The notes under the pieces: model-generated | Told to the model about the DNA's origin: nothing | Database searches by the model: none | Seen by the model: only the letters and a program-made list of their open reading frames with translations | Shown: in pieces, positions 19,559 through 29,699 of the stretch | How positions within the stretch are numbered: position 1 is the first letter of the stretch | Layout of the letters: every line of letters starts with the position of its first letter | Source: Clusia tigrina | Taxonomy: Eukaryota > Arthropoda > Insecta > Diptera > Clusiidae | Reading direction: 5' to 3' | Assembly (NCBI GenBank): GCA_920105625.2 | Contig: OV050031.1 | Location: 131,518,514-131,582,513 of the forward strand | DNA: 64,000 bases | Position numbers and translations under genes: made by a program

Positions 19559-20350
19559 ATGACTATTTATAAATTTGATTTTCCACAGACCTTCCCATCG
19601 TGCCGTGCTGACTGGCGGGGAAGACGCTACATCGGGCCATGCCTTGCTTGTGCTCCGAAGGTGCAGTTGGTGTTCTCAGCTCCCGTGATGCTACAGGGGT
19701 CGACATCATATCGCAATCTGGGGGCAGCGGCGCCGTCTCGCGCCCACGATGTCACGACAGCATCCAGCAACACAGCGGCAGCTACGCCATCGAGCACCCG
19801 AGCCCGGTCTGCACCACCTGCAGCGCGTTCCCCATCGATGGGGCCGATGAGCGTCCGCCGCCGTCACAATCAGGGGTCAACGCCAGGGAGCGTCCGCACC
19901 ATCGTTGCACCACGTGCTTTACGTTCGATGTCCCGCGCCCCAGTGGTGGCTGCGATGTCTCGCGCCCCAGTGGTGGCTGCGACATCCCGCGCCCCAGTGG
20001 TGACTGCGACACCCCGCGCCATAGTGAAGGCTGCGCCATCTCGCGCCCCAGTGGTAGCTGCGGCATCCCGCGCCCCAGTGGCAGCTGCGCCATCTCGTGC
20101 AACATCCGCAGCAACGGCAGTCTCGCACCCGGAAGCGGCTCCACAACGCCCGTGCGAGATGTGTAAGCGCTGGAGCCACACCATCGTCGTATGCAGGGCG
20201 TTCCTGCAGCTATCATCGCGGCGCAGGAGAGAGGCGGTCGCGAGCCGAAAACTTTGTTTCGTTTGCCTGGGGGTTAAACACTTCACCCACAGCTGCAAAC
20301 CGCCGGGGTGCTCCCGGTGCCACCGGCGACACCACCATCTTTTACACTAA
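19559..20350 (+). CDS. BEL-1 ORF3: repeat-bearing protein with a second Gag-type zinc-knuckle domain
   Basis: ATG 19559 to TAA 20348-20350, 263 codons, between pol and the 3' LTR, the place where env would sit. Residues 1-120 are basic and rich in Ala, Ser, Pro and Arg. Residues 124-186 are tandem 9-residue repeats (MSRAPVVAA type). The C-terminus holds two perfect CX2CX4HX4C knuckles (C199-C212 and C233-C246, exactly 20 residues apart), then C251-X2-C254 and HHHLLH. The same order and the same 20-residue spacing occur in BEL-1's own Gag (2853-3045), so this is a second nucleocapsid-like domain, ending at the stop. There is no protease, RT or membrane segment. It may bind RNA or interfere with Gag; this is inference. 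The overlapping frame 19639-20166 is a shadow of the repeat. Confidence 0.75.
   Translation: MTIYKFDFPQTFPSCRADWRGRRYIGPCLACAPKVQLVFSAPVMLQGSTSYRNLGAAAPSRAHDVTTASSNTAAATPSSTRARSAPPAARSPSMGPMSVRRRHNQGSTPGSVRTIVAPRALRSMSRAPVVAAMSRAPVVAATSRAPVVTATPRAIVKAAPSRAPVVAAASRAPVAAAPSRATSAATAVSHPEAAPQRPCEMCKRWSHTIVVCRAFLQLSSRRRREAVASRKLCFVCLGVKHFTHSCKPPGCSRCHRRHHHLLH
19574..19588 (+). promoter_or_regulatory. Splice-acceptor candidate for ORF3
   Basis: TTTGATTTTCCACAG ends at 19588. A leader exon ending at 893 (phase 0) joined here would enter ORF3 in its reading frame at codon 11. No RNA evidence is available. Confidence 0.4.
19928..20116 (+). repeat. 27-bp tandem repeat in ORF3
   Basis: Six units of 27 bp (19928-20089) plus one degenerate unit, core CCCGCGCCCCAGTGGTGGCTG, encoding SRAPVVAA-type 9-mers. 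The unit length is a multiple of three, so copy number can vary without a frameshift. Confidence 0.85.
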
Positions 20351-20410
20351 GGGGTGCATCAGGATGGGAGCCGGCGGGAATAGGTCGTCATCTCTCTTGC
20401 AATACTGCAA

Positions 20411-20945
20411 GGGGGGGGGGGGGCTGCGGCCTGCTCACAGTCACCATGAGACTCTGAGCGGGACTCAGTGCGGAGAGAATTCCCCTCATTTGGGTCCCGC
20501 CAAAGTCGTGCGGCAGGCCGCAGCCATCTTTTTTTGTTTGCTGTGATTTTCCATGCGAAAGTGCCGACTCAGGCAGAGCAGGAGAGGCAGTCGGCAATAC
20601 TGCGTGACCACGAGTAGTTCGTCTTTAACTCGCAACCAAGAAGGTTTGACTGATACCCACATATTCCAAGTTGTAATCAAGAATTAATTTCAAGTTGTAA
20701 TCAAGAAGAAAAGAATTATAGTTGATAATAAAAATATCGTGTTACTTTAAATCGAGTGTGTTATTTTGAAGCAATTAGAAAATAAATTGTTTGCTGCTTA
20801 TACGGCCAACACAACTTCACATCTTTACGGGCGTGTGTGTTCCTGCTCAATACAATAAATCTGGCTGCACGACACAATTACGACGTGCTCGTATAATTAG
20901 CAAAAAAGATGGAATCACAAAGTTACTTGGCTCCTCTTCATAACA
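20411..20945 (+). repeat. BEL-1 3' LTR with its 5' terminus lost, and G-run
   Basis: Matches the 5' LTR from GGCTGCGGCC (about 20422) to CATAACA (20945). The first 27 bases of the 5' LTR (TGTTCGCG...) are absent, and 13 consecutive G (20411-20423) lie directly against the remainder. The G-run is probably the polypurine tract fused to a truncated U3, or an assembly slip at the homopolymer. CTGG follows at 20946. Confidence 0.8.
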
Positions 20946-21640
20946 CTGGCCATCTTATAGAAATAAAATTCCAGATATCTTTGACTTCTGCGTGATGAAA
21001 GGTGTTCTCAGAAGCTGTGTTGAGATATCCCCGTCGCTGGATCTCTCATTAGACCACTCTCCTATTATTCCAATACTGAACTCGAAGGTAGAATGCACAA
21101 TGCGCTCTAGAGGAAAACCGTTATTGGACAACTGCTTTTCTACATATAACATAGGCGTTCGATAAAGTATGGCACCCTGGCTTACTCTTTAAACTGAAAA
21201 ATTTACTACCTCAGACGTTTTATGATATCTTAGGATCATATATTGAAGAGCGCATTTCAGAGTAAAGGCCAATGAAGAAGTTACTAAACTGTTCCCTACA
21301 ACGGCGGGTTTACCACAGGGCACTGTTCTAGGACCTGTGATCTACACTATCTACACGGCTGACCTTCCACTGACGGAGAATGCAAAAATCGCAACCTACG
21401 CGGATGATACTGGTATAATGGCTGCAAGCAACAACAATATAATCGCTACAAATTGTCTCCAAGAAAGCTTGGATAAGCTCCAAATCTGGGTAAATAAATG
21501 GAGAACTAAGGTGAATGCAACTAAGTCTGTGCAAGTAACCTTCAGCTTAAATCAGAAGACTTGTCCATCAATGATACTAAATGATTGTCAACTGCCCCAA
21601 TCCGAAGAAGCTCTGCTTTAAGGATGCGTTTGGATTCATA
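20946..21640 (+). pseudogene. LINE-A 3' segment: endonuclease end and RT fragment
   Basis: Continuation of the LINE at 1-310. 20947-21080 encodes the end of a Jockey-type endonuclease (WPSYRNKIPDIFDFC, then LDHSPIIPIL). 21150 onward encodes RT pieces (AFDKVWHPG-like, GLPQGTVLGP-like), and the catalytic YADDT lies near 21400 in the frame 21337-21621. The stretch between endonuclease and RT is deleted and several frameshifts are present. It ends without a recognisable poly(A) near 21640. Confidence 0.75.
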
Positions 21641-21955
21641 GAAATTTGGATCAGCTAATTGGAGGTTGCTCGGAACTTTCTAATTGCGTATGTTGGTGCT
21701 GCTTGACGGTTGTTTGGTAACAATATCAGGCAAAATGTGAGCTTCAATTGTCTTGGTGAAGCCAGTCGTCTTTGATTGGAGCTGTAAGTTGACCTTTTCG
21801 GCGATGCTGTTTCATGTTTGACCGATGCCTTCTATCCCAATGATGAACTGATACTTTATTACCCCGATTTTGATCGTAGGTCGCCTTGTTATGAAATAAG
21901 CTTGTGAAAGTTTGTCTAAAGCGCTCGGCAATTAATTTGTTGTCCGCACTTATTC
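21641..21955. other. Unassigned stretch
   Basis: About 300 bases with no supported coding frame. It may belong to the decayed minus-strand gag downstream. Confidence 0.4.
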
Positions 21956-21959
21956 ATTA

Positions 21960-22720
21960 CGGTCACGGAAATCGTGCTGAGCAATCCTGTGGTTGATTGT
22001 ATTGGCCCAGCTCGAACACCTGTAACCACCACTGTGGAACCACCACTTGTGGTAGCTGCAATCGAATTTTGGTAGTTCAACCTTGGGCAGGCTCAGACCT
22101 GATGTCTGTTTGCCGGTTGACTTGTTAGATAACCAGATCTTTTAGTGCAGGTTCTGGACAGATTTCAAGTGAGTTTACACTGTCTTCGCTTGCATAGCAT
22201 AATAGTGGGACATTTGTTGTGACACACTATAAAGTAATTGGCTTTTGTTTGTCAATTAGTGAGCATAGCTGACTTGACAGATTTTTTGTGGCCGCTATCA
22301 CGGTGTATGTTTCGCTTTGTCTAGTGGCTAGCTGCGGAGATCGCGCGGTCTTGAGTACTTCCGGTCCAGTCTTGAATTCTGATGCTGCCTGGAAGTGTTT
22401 AATGGCCCGTCCGGCTCTGTCCATCCCGCGCTTCTCGATGTTTCATGCAAATTGCAAAATACGGGTGGTAGACTTACCTTGCTATTTTGGTCACGGATGG
22501 TATTGACGGATTTTTCAAACTGTACCCACAATTCATCTAGCTCCTTGGCCGTTGATGTTATAAAATCTGTTGTTCTGCGACCTTGCGGCGCCTTCTTGTA
22601 GTTAGTTATGGTTGTTTGTAAAGCCACTTCAAGTTTATCTGGCTTCAAGTTAGTTCATAAATGCCCATGTTGATGACGTTTCGTCTTTTTGACCTTTTTG
22701 TGTGGAGGATGCGTCTGAAA
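21960..22720 (-). pseudogene. gag: Decayed BEL/Pao-type gag fragment
   Basis: On the minus strand 22648-22490 encodes KPDKLEVALQTTITNYKK, a RRTTDF block and a KELDELWVQFEKS block, the N-terminal pattern of Pao/BEL Gag (Leu-Trp-Phe around an ARRT-like block). Near 22090-22030 a LPKVELPKFDC block follows, the usual start of the capsid region. The frame is interrupted repeatedly. No pol was found next to it, so it is an isolated remnant unrelated in orientation to BEL-1. Confidence 0.55.
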
Positions 22721-23530
22721 TCGACTGGTTGATTTCATCTGCTGGTTACCAGCCAATGCTGATTAGCTTGGTGTCGTCTGCTGGATACCGGTAAATGGTT
22801 TTAGAATTGATTAAATGAGATGGAGGCTTATTTTTTATCTGATTGAACCCATTGAAAATTGCCGTATGAACGTTTTACTGACACATCTGATATATTTTTG
22901 CGTGATTCAAAAGAAGCAGCTGTGAATTAAACTATGAATCGGGAAAATCTTGCATAAATCTTCGTTTCCACTTATTTTCCCTTTTCCGTTTTTTCCATTT
23001 CTTTACTTTTGTGCAAAACACACTCAAAAAATTTTCGCAATTTCGGGTAAAAACGTAAATATTGTACGGTATTTGCTAAGCAACATTAACAAATATGGCT
23101 ACGGCAATGCTAATAAAAAAACAGTAGGATTGAAAATCAAAATCATTTTGATCCGAGCAAATATACACGCAGTTCATTTATGCTCATCTCCCCTTTTTGA
23201 CAACTCAAAAAAATTTCACTTTAATAAAAACAAACGAACCGATCATCCTATGTCAGTAAATACTGTTTAATTAGTGGTGAGTGCGGTTTGGAAGCAATAA
23301 TTATCTTGGTGGATTCCTAGTTGTGATTTGTATACTATATCTCCACTTTAAAGCGCCATTGCTAACAAGCCAACAATCCTGCTTTACTAAGGTTAGTGTG
23401 AGATTTCCACCAAATCGAGTTGGAGATCAAACTAAAAAGGATGTACTTTATATCAAAAGCTAGAATCGTCGATATTTCCCGGTTAATAAAGAGGTTTCCA
23501 GCAAAAAAATTATTAATTTTATAACTGAAC
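22721..23530. other. AT-rich stretch, no gene seen
   Basis: Open frames at 22950-23270 and 23281-23463 lack any recognisable motif and read through AT-rich DNA. Nothing else was identified. Confidence 0.5.
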
Positions 23531-24000
23531 AACAACTGCAACAGTTGTTAAATTGTGACCAGAAACGAACCAAATCTAGCCAATGCAAGTCCGCAATTCG
23601 ACAACTTGATCAGTGAATTACGCGAAATGGTGAAACTATTTAAGGCCTGAAATTACAGCCATGACTAATGTATCCTTAAATCTCTTTTCTTAAAGACACT
23701 CATGTACATTAATATCGTTCTGCTGAATATTAATGGACACGAATGTCAGACCATTCATCAGAATTACAGCAGTTCGTCTCAATATAGATATTTTATTGTT
23801 CCCAAAAACACATCTTAGCTTTTTAAAATTTGCTTTTATCAATCAAAGCATACTGATAGTATTCACGATGGCTCAGCGATATTAATGAAAAAACCAAGTA
23901 AACATTATTAAATCCAAGCCACAATTGTCGTATTACACGATCTAGTCCGATAATCTCTTATTATTATTAATCTCATATTATTAATTATATAGTCGAAAAG
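23531..24000 (+). pseudogene. LINE fragment: ORF1 end and start of endonuclease
   Basis: Around 23600-23650 a frame ends in a short hydrophilic tail, then near 23704-23830 the translation reads ILLNINGHECQ and DILLFPKTHL, matching the WNANG...IDI.LisEThl start of Jockey-type ORF2. Indels break the frame. It differs from LINE-A and LINE-C in sequence. Confidence 0.45.
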
Positions 24001-24011
24001 CAGGAACCCGC

Positions 24012-24154
24012 TGTAATAATATAGCATGACAATTACAATTGAGAACGCACCCATCAACTAAGTAGCCAGCTGACATTTGTTATAGAGTCAGTTGACTATT
24101 AACCTTAAGGCGATGCACATCATATTTTACTAATAAACAAACATTGTTATTACA
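24012..24154 (+). repeat. LTR-like or MITE-like 143-bp unit
   Basis: Begins TGTAATAA and ends TTATTACA, a perfect 8-bp inverted terminus beginning TG and ending CA. It contains an AATAAA (24132). There is no matching target duplication (flanks ...CCGC and CATA...) and no second copy in the window, so its identity is uncertain. Confidence 0.3.
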
Positions 24155-24599
24155 CATAAAATAAGTTTTGTTTCTTTTAATTAATAATTAAACATAATTA
24201 TTTCACCCGCGCCAATTGCAATTACTACGTTCCCAGATGGTATGCTGGGCATTAGCATCATAAAAAAATACAAGCTTCAGATGGCTTTCCTCAATGATCA
24301 TAGGGAAAATAATCAGAGGCAATCACTCCGACACTCCATTAATGAATGCAAACCGATAACATTTACAATAGTCTTATAGCGATTTCTTTTCTACATAAAA
24401 ATGTTACCTTGCGAAAGAGTAACACTCTTTCAATGTCGCAATCAACACTGCAAGGAGGTTACATTTTTATATTTAGAAAAGAACGCAGAAAATTCCGTTC
24501 CATTCTGTTGTGGGTCAAAAAAATATTATTAAAAAAAATATAAAAAGAGAAAATTATAATAATTTCAATTTTAATTAATCTATAAAAAAATATTGGTCA
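24155..24599. other. AT-rich stretch, no gene seen
   Basis: No supported feature. The open frame at 24346-24543 shows no motif. Confidence 0.4.
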
Positions 24600-24954
24600 T
24601 CTCTGTCTACCAATATAAGCAGTATACCAAAAACTTCACTGAATCCAACGGAGTTTTCCTCTCATGAGTTAACAGCGCATGCGCATTTAAGCATACCAGC
24701 TCAGCAGAAAAACACGGAACTACAAACTACTGCTCAACTAGAGCAAACGACACCTATGTCAAATCAGACGGTAACAAAACTCTTTTAATGATAATTCCGC
24801 GCAAGAAGCTAAAGATTTAAGAGTAGAAATCAGCCACTCTCGCACCTACCCAAACACACAAATGCATTCTCATGCAAATACAGCTAACACACGCTTGCTA
24901 AGCTCAATATCGTCTGATTAACATTCAAAAATAACAAATAAAAAAAATACCACA

Positions 24955-26144
24955 ATTTCCGCTAAGTCTGCAACTATACAAACAGGCATGGATCGGTATA
25001 TTCAAATTAAACGGAAACTAAGCCCAAAAAATAATAAATCTACAAAAATATATAAAAGAAATGAAATTGATCAACCTACTAACTCAATGTACCATAACAG
25101 GTTTGCCGCACTTAATGATAAGCTAACCAAAGAAAATGAAATAATTTCAAGTAAAATAAATTAATTTGAAAAAATCATTAAACCGCCAATCTACTGAAAA
25201 AAGTTCAAACGTTCTGGTTGAAAATACTGCTCGCCTAATAGGCAAGAATAATTTTCATATAATCTCGCTCAAAAAAGGTAACATACAATATATTAAAATC
25301 CAAATATATAACGACAAAAATTATCGCTCTATTGCTAATTTCCTCGACGATAAAAAAAAAACTATTATACGTACCAATTGAAAAGTAGCAAAGGCCTAAC
25401 ATTTGTAATAAAAGGAATAGAACCAGAAGTTGAACCAGATGAAATAATGGAAGCGCTGGCAGACGCCGGATTCAATGCAAAAACAATATTTAACATAAAA
25501 AACAGGGATAAAATACCATTATTTAAGGTAGAGCTCGTTCCAGAGACGAGAAATCTGAAAAAAATTAAACCCACCCTGTTTATAACCTACGTAACTTAAT
25601 ACATAGTAGAATTTCAATTGAGGAGCCCTACAAGCGCAAAGGTCCGGTACATTGCGCAAATTGCCAGGAATATGGGCACACGAAATCATTCTGCACTCTA
25701 CGCACAATACGTGTCGCTTGCGGCGATTTTCACTCCGTTGTATGTAAATTTGACAAATTTGATAAAAATGTAAAAAAAAGCAGCAACTGCGGTGGTAACC
25801 ACACGGCCAACTATAGAGGTTGTCCAGTTTACACAGACCTGAAGATGAAGGCGCGTAGAACACAAAAGCTAGTTCGATGTGAACATAGCAATATTGCACC
25901 AAACTATCCTAGCATAAATCCAGCCAATGATGCGCCCTTGTCCTCCTCAAGGACGTACACAAACGTATTGAAAAAAGCACCTACTGAAAGTCTAGCTAGT
26001 TCTCCACCCTTTCAAAATGTAGAAGCAATGATTTATAACCTAACGCATTGTATGACCCAATTTATGTCAACCATGCAAACAATGATACATGAACTTATAC
26101 AAAATCAGAATCTACTGATGAAAACACTGCTCTCTCAAAAATAA
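24955..26144 (+). pseudogene. LINE-C ORF1 (Gag-like, RRM-type core and zinc knuckle)
   Basis: Nucleic-acid-binding ORF1 protein. Near 24985 QTGMDRYIQIKRKLSP, then an RNA-binding core in two frames (25166-25381 and 25378-25599, with KGIEPEVEPDEIMEAL), then CANCQEYGHTKSFC, a CX2CX4HX4C knuckle near 25653-25694 and a second degenerate Cys cluster to about 25830. It ends at TAA 26144. At least three frameshifts or stops interrupt it. Confidence 0.7.
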
Positions 26145-26161
26145 ATGAATCAATTAAAGTT

Positions 26162-28658
26162 ATGCTACTGGAATACCAACGGTATTATCCAACAAAAATA
26201 GAAATCAAGAATATTTTGTACAACAGCGAAATTGACATAATGCTTATCTCAGAAACCCATTTAACAGATAAGTACAACTTCAGTATTGCCGGTTTAAATT
26301 TCTACAAAACCAATCATCCAGACGATAAAGCGCCCGGAAGCGCAGGAATTCTCATTAATGTCCACATAAATCATTTCCTACGAGAAATATGCCAAAAGGC
26401 ACATCCAGCCACTTCAATCTCCCTTCAGTGCTGGAGCGACAATTTCTGTAGTACTAACCTCGTGGAACGTCAGAAAAATTCCTGAAGTTTTTTCAAACAC
26501 TCGGAAGAAAATTTATAGCAGCTGGAAATTATAATTCTACATACACCTACTGGGGCTCTCGTCTGGTAAACCCTACAGGCAAACAGTTGTACGATGTGCT
26601 AATTGATCATCGAAATCATCTAGATTTTGTCTCAAGTGGCCTGGGACCAGCATAAAATCCCTGACCTTATCGATTTCGCTGTGATCAGAAACATAAACAG
26701 GGCACTTTTTTCCTCTGAAGTAATTTTCGACTTGTCCTCCGATCACTCATCTTTCATCATATACTTCAACAAAATACCTGAACTTGTACATAAATCGCAC
26801 AACCACCTACAAAACAAACTGGCTCAGGTATAAGAAATATGTGAGTACACATATTTGCCTGGAATCTCCACCTAAAAACAAGGATGACTTAGCGAGAGCG
26901 CTCCACGAGTTTAATTTCTTGTTAGCATCAGCGGCTGCGAGCGCAACGCTAGTAGAAAAAACGATGCAGGTTGCTACCCGTTATATAACTTCAACCCATG
27001 TGCAGTGCCTCGGTAATGAGAAAAGACGCCTAAAAAATCACAAAATCACATTAGAGATGTACTTCAAAAGGAAGCTGAAGCAAGTATTGACACCTAAAGA
27101 TCTGAGCCCGCTTAAATACACCAATTACTCACTTTGGAGAACTACAAAGGTTGCAAAAAGCATAAAGGAAAGTGAAGTTGGGCCAAAAGCGACGAAGAAA
27201 AAGGAGCAGTTTTGTTTGTTTGCTGCACATCTACAAACAGTTTTTTGCCCTAATGCTCCGAGCTTCGAGGTCCCTACTTTACCTAGAACCAACGTGACTC
27301 AGCCACTTCAACTAAAAATCAAAGACTTAGAGTGTGTTATTAAAACAGTTCTTAATGTAAAAAAGTCCACTGGATATGACCTATTCACAAATAAAATGGT
27401 CATGGAATTACCACACATAGCGTTAACGTACACCTAACGAAATTGTTCAATGCTATCCTACTCTTGGGTTATTTCACGCATATATGGAAGATATCGCAAA
27501 TTACGATGATTCGTAAACCAGGGAAAAATCCAACTCAGGCGTCCTCATATCGGCCCATAAGCCTTCTACCCACCCTCTCAAAAATATTTGAAAAATTGCT
27601 ACATGGGAAAATTATGCCCTATCTAAATCAAGATAGTAATATTCCTACTCATCAATTCGGATTTAGAATAGAGAACGGTACAATAGAGCAGGTGCACCGT
27701 ATGACAAGCGAAATTAGAAGAGCTTTCGAACAGAAGAAATACTGTTCAGCAATATTTCTAGACATTGCCCAAGCCTTCGAATAAGTCTGGCATGAGGGGC
27801 TAGTGCACAAGATCAAAAAGTTTCTGCCATAGAACACACACAGAGTGCTGGAATCTTACTTAGCGAATAAAAAGTACAAAGTGAAATACAAGCAATTTGT
27901 AACCCCGAATTTCAAATATTTGCTGGAGCACCACAAGGGAGTGTGGTTGGTCTTATTCTCTACCTAATATATACGTCTGACCTACCAATAAATAACAGCC
28001 TAGTTACTTCCACATTTGCTGACGACACAGCTATTTTAAGTACCCATCAAAATCCGCATATCGTCTCTCGTGACCTAAACGAGAACTTTAAAGATGTAGA
28101 GAGCTGGCAAACTGGCGTATTAAAGTTAACGAAGCGAAATGTACTCACATAACGTTAGTTCTCCCTCAGAACCAGCACCTGTCCAGCTGTGTCACTAAAT
28201 GATATAAAAATACCCTAAGCAACAGACATCTTGACCGTAGATTAACTTGGAGGAAGCACATAGAAGCGAAAATAACTCAAATGAGACAAAAAGCTAACTC
28301 TCTGAGTTGGTTAATCAACAAAAAATCAAAGATGCCCTTGGGATACAAAGACCTTCTATACAAAGCTTTAAAAAAGCCCATATGGACATATGGGGTGCAA
28401 CTTTGGGGTAGTGCGAGCACCTCAAATCTAGAACTGATCCAAAGGGCACAGTCGAAAATCCTAAGAACAATTACCGGCGCACCATGGTTTATCAAGAATA
28501 CAAATATCCACAACGATATACATATATCCACTATAAAAGAAGAAATCGTAGAATTAAGGCAGAAATACCTGAATCACCTGCAAAATCATCCGAACATACT
28601 TGCAGGAAGTCTACTCCAGCAGAATTCTGCATCACGACTAAAGAAACCATATTTATAA
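26162..28658 (+). pseudogene. LINE-C ORF2 (endonuclease and reverse transcriptase)
   Basis: ORF2 begins 17 bases after ORF1. The endonuclease N-terminus (IDIMLISETHL) is at 26230-26265, a deleted middle follows, then a catalytic block NYNSTYTYWGSR near 26525 and LSSDHSSF near 26735. The RT has SSYRPISLLPTLSKIFEKLL (27540-27600), QFGFR, FLDIAQAFE (TAA at 27782 where the family has DKVWH), and FADDTAI near 28015. The C-terminal GVQLWGSAS and ITGAPWF blocks lie at 28394-28490. Several frameshifts and stops make it inactive. Confidence 0.8.
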
Positions 28659-28869
28659 ACTTATTCACAAACTAATCTGTAATATGTATTTATATAAACT
28701 TTTGTTTCAATCTTCTTTTTAAAATTATAATTAATTAATATATATGAACTAGTCGAACCCAAATAGCTCCAAGCAATAGGCAAAGAGCATATTTAATACA
28801 TTAGTTTTAAGATTATTGTTAGTTTCCAATGGAGTAAGACAAATAAATGGTTTAATAAAGAAAAAAAAA

Positions 28870-29699
28870 TCTCTCTCTACCGTGCCGTTTGCATTGATAC
28901 AATCAGCTCAATCACAATGTAACACAGTCTACACTGTCAGTGAATGACAGGGTAGAAAATATAACATTTTCAAAAAAAAAATCACAGCCCTGACGTAGGG
29001 TGGCACTTATTTGAGCAAAAAAAAAAAAAAAAAAACAGAATCTACGCACTGTCAGGCGAGTGTAGCATTTTTTCATCGATAAGAAAACGCAATTAAATAA
29101 GTATTTGTGATCAATAAACAACCGCTGTTCAACAACCGGCACATAATGAATATAAGTATTTTTTGATTCAGAGTTGCAAAATTGTTACACAGATAATGTA
29201 CCCCGATTTGAAAATCAACAGTTAATAAATTATTGATCCACAAGAGACTAACAGAAATATTTATTAATTTAGATGTTGGAATTACCGGCAACTTGACAAG
29301 AGTCAAAGTTCAGTCCCGGTTTTGTTTCCATTTCACATATTTTAGTGGGATGTGGTGTAAATCGTCTCCTCGTGCACCACATCGCATCTGGGTAACGCAA
29401 AAGAATCCATATCCCCCAGGCGATTTTTCTCTCTCCTGTTGTCAGGACCATTATTGCTTGCTGGTTACAGTTTCTTGACTGAATGTCTTCTGGTACGGTA
29501 GCACCGAGGTGAAAGTTGTGTGCGAAGGGCTCAGTGTTAAGGCCATAACTGCCCCCATCATTTTAAAACCTTGGCAGGCCTCAATGTAGTTTCGGTTGCG
29601 ATTGACCCCTTATTAGCACTGGTCTGGCACTGAACACTTCTTATCATAAGGCCTGGTATCAACCCTAGCATGGCGTTCCTGCGTAGTATATATTACCAT
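28870..29699. other. Stretch without recognised gene
   Basis: Contains a 19-base A-run at 29017-29035 and AT-rich DNA. No coding frame is supported. 29480-29699 may be the start of LINE-D. Confidence 0.4.

Larger units (their letters stand above)
311..20945 (+). mobile_element. BEL-1, a BEL/Pao LTR retrotransposon, interrupted by Gypsy-1
   Basis: Complete element bounded by LTRs 311-861 and about 20411-20945. The flanks carry CTGG at 307-310 and 20946-20949, fitting a short target duplication (ACTGG, 5 bp, if the LTR is taken to end one base earlier). Order: LTR, tRNA-Tyr-type PBS, leader with five hairpins, gag, protease, RT, [Gypsy-1 4974-17135], RNase H, integrase, extra ORF3, G-rich tract, LTR. 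The Pao-type DPGS protease, YVDD RT and integrase identify the clade. The two LTRs differ at roughly ten positions over about 520 aligned bases, so the insertion is fairly young. Confidence 0.92.
24600..28869 (+). mobile_element. LINE-C, a near full-length but decayed Jockey-like element
   Basis: Contains ORF1 (24955-26144), ORF2 (26162-28658), a 3' UTR and a terminal A-run (28858-28869). The ORF1 motif QTGMDRYIQIKRKLSP recurs in the LINE at 51844-55195, so both belong to the same family. The 5' limit is approximate. Confidence 0.75.

Noticed and set aside
19639..20166. 175-codon frame with Ser/Arg/Pro/Gly/Cys repeats
   Set aside because: Alternate-frame reading of the same 27-bp repeat. The ORF3 frame carries the zinc knuckles and is longer.
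19782..20298. Long minus-strand frames over ORF3
   Set aside because: GC-rich tandem repeats with a period divisible by three open all frames. No motif was seen on the minus strand.
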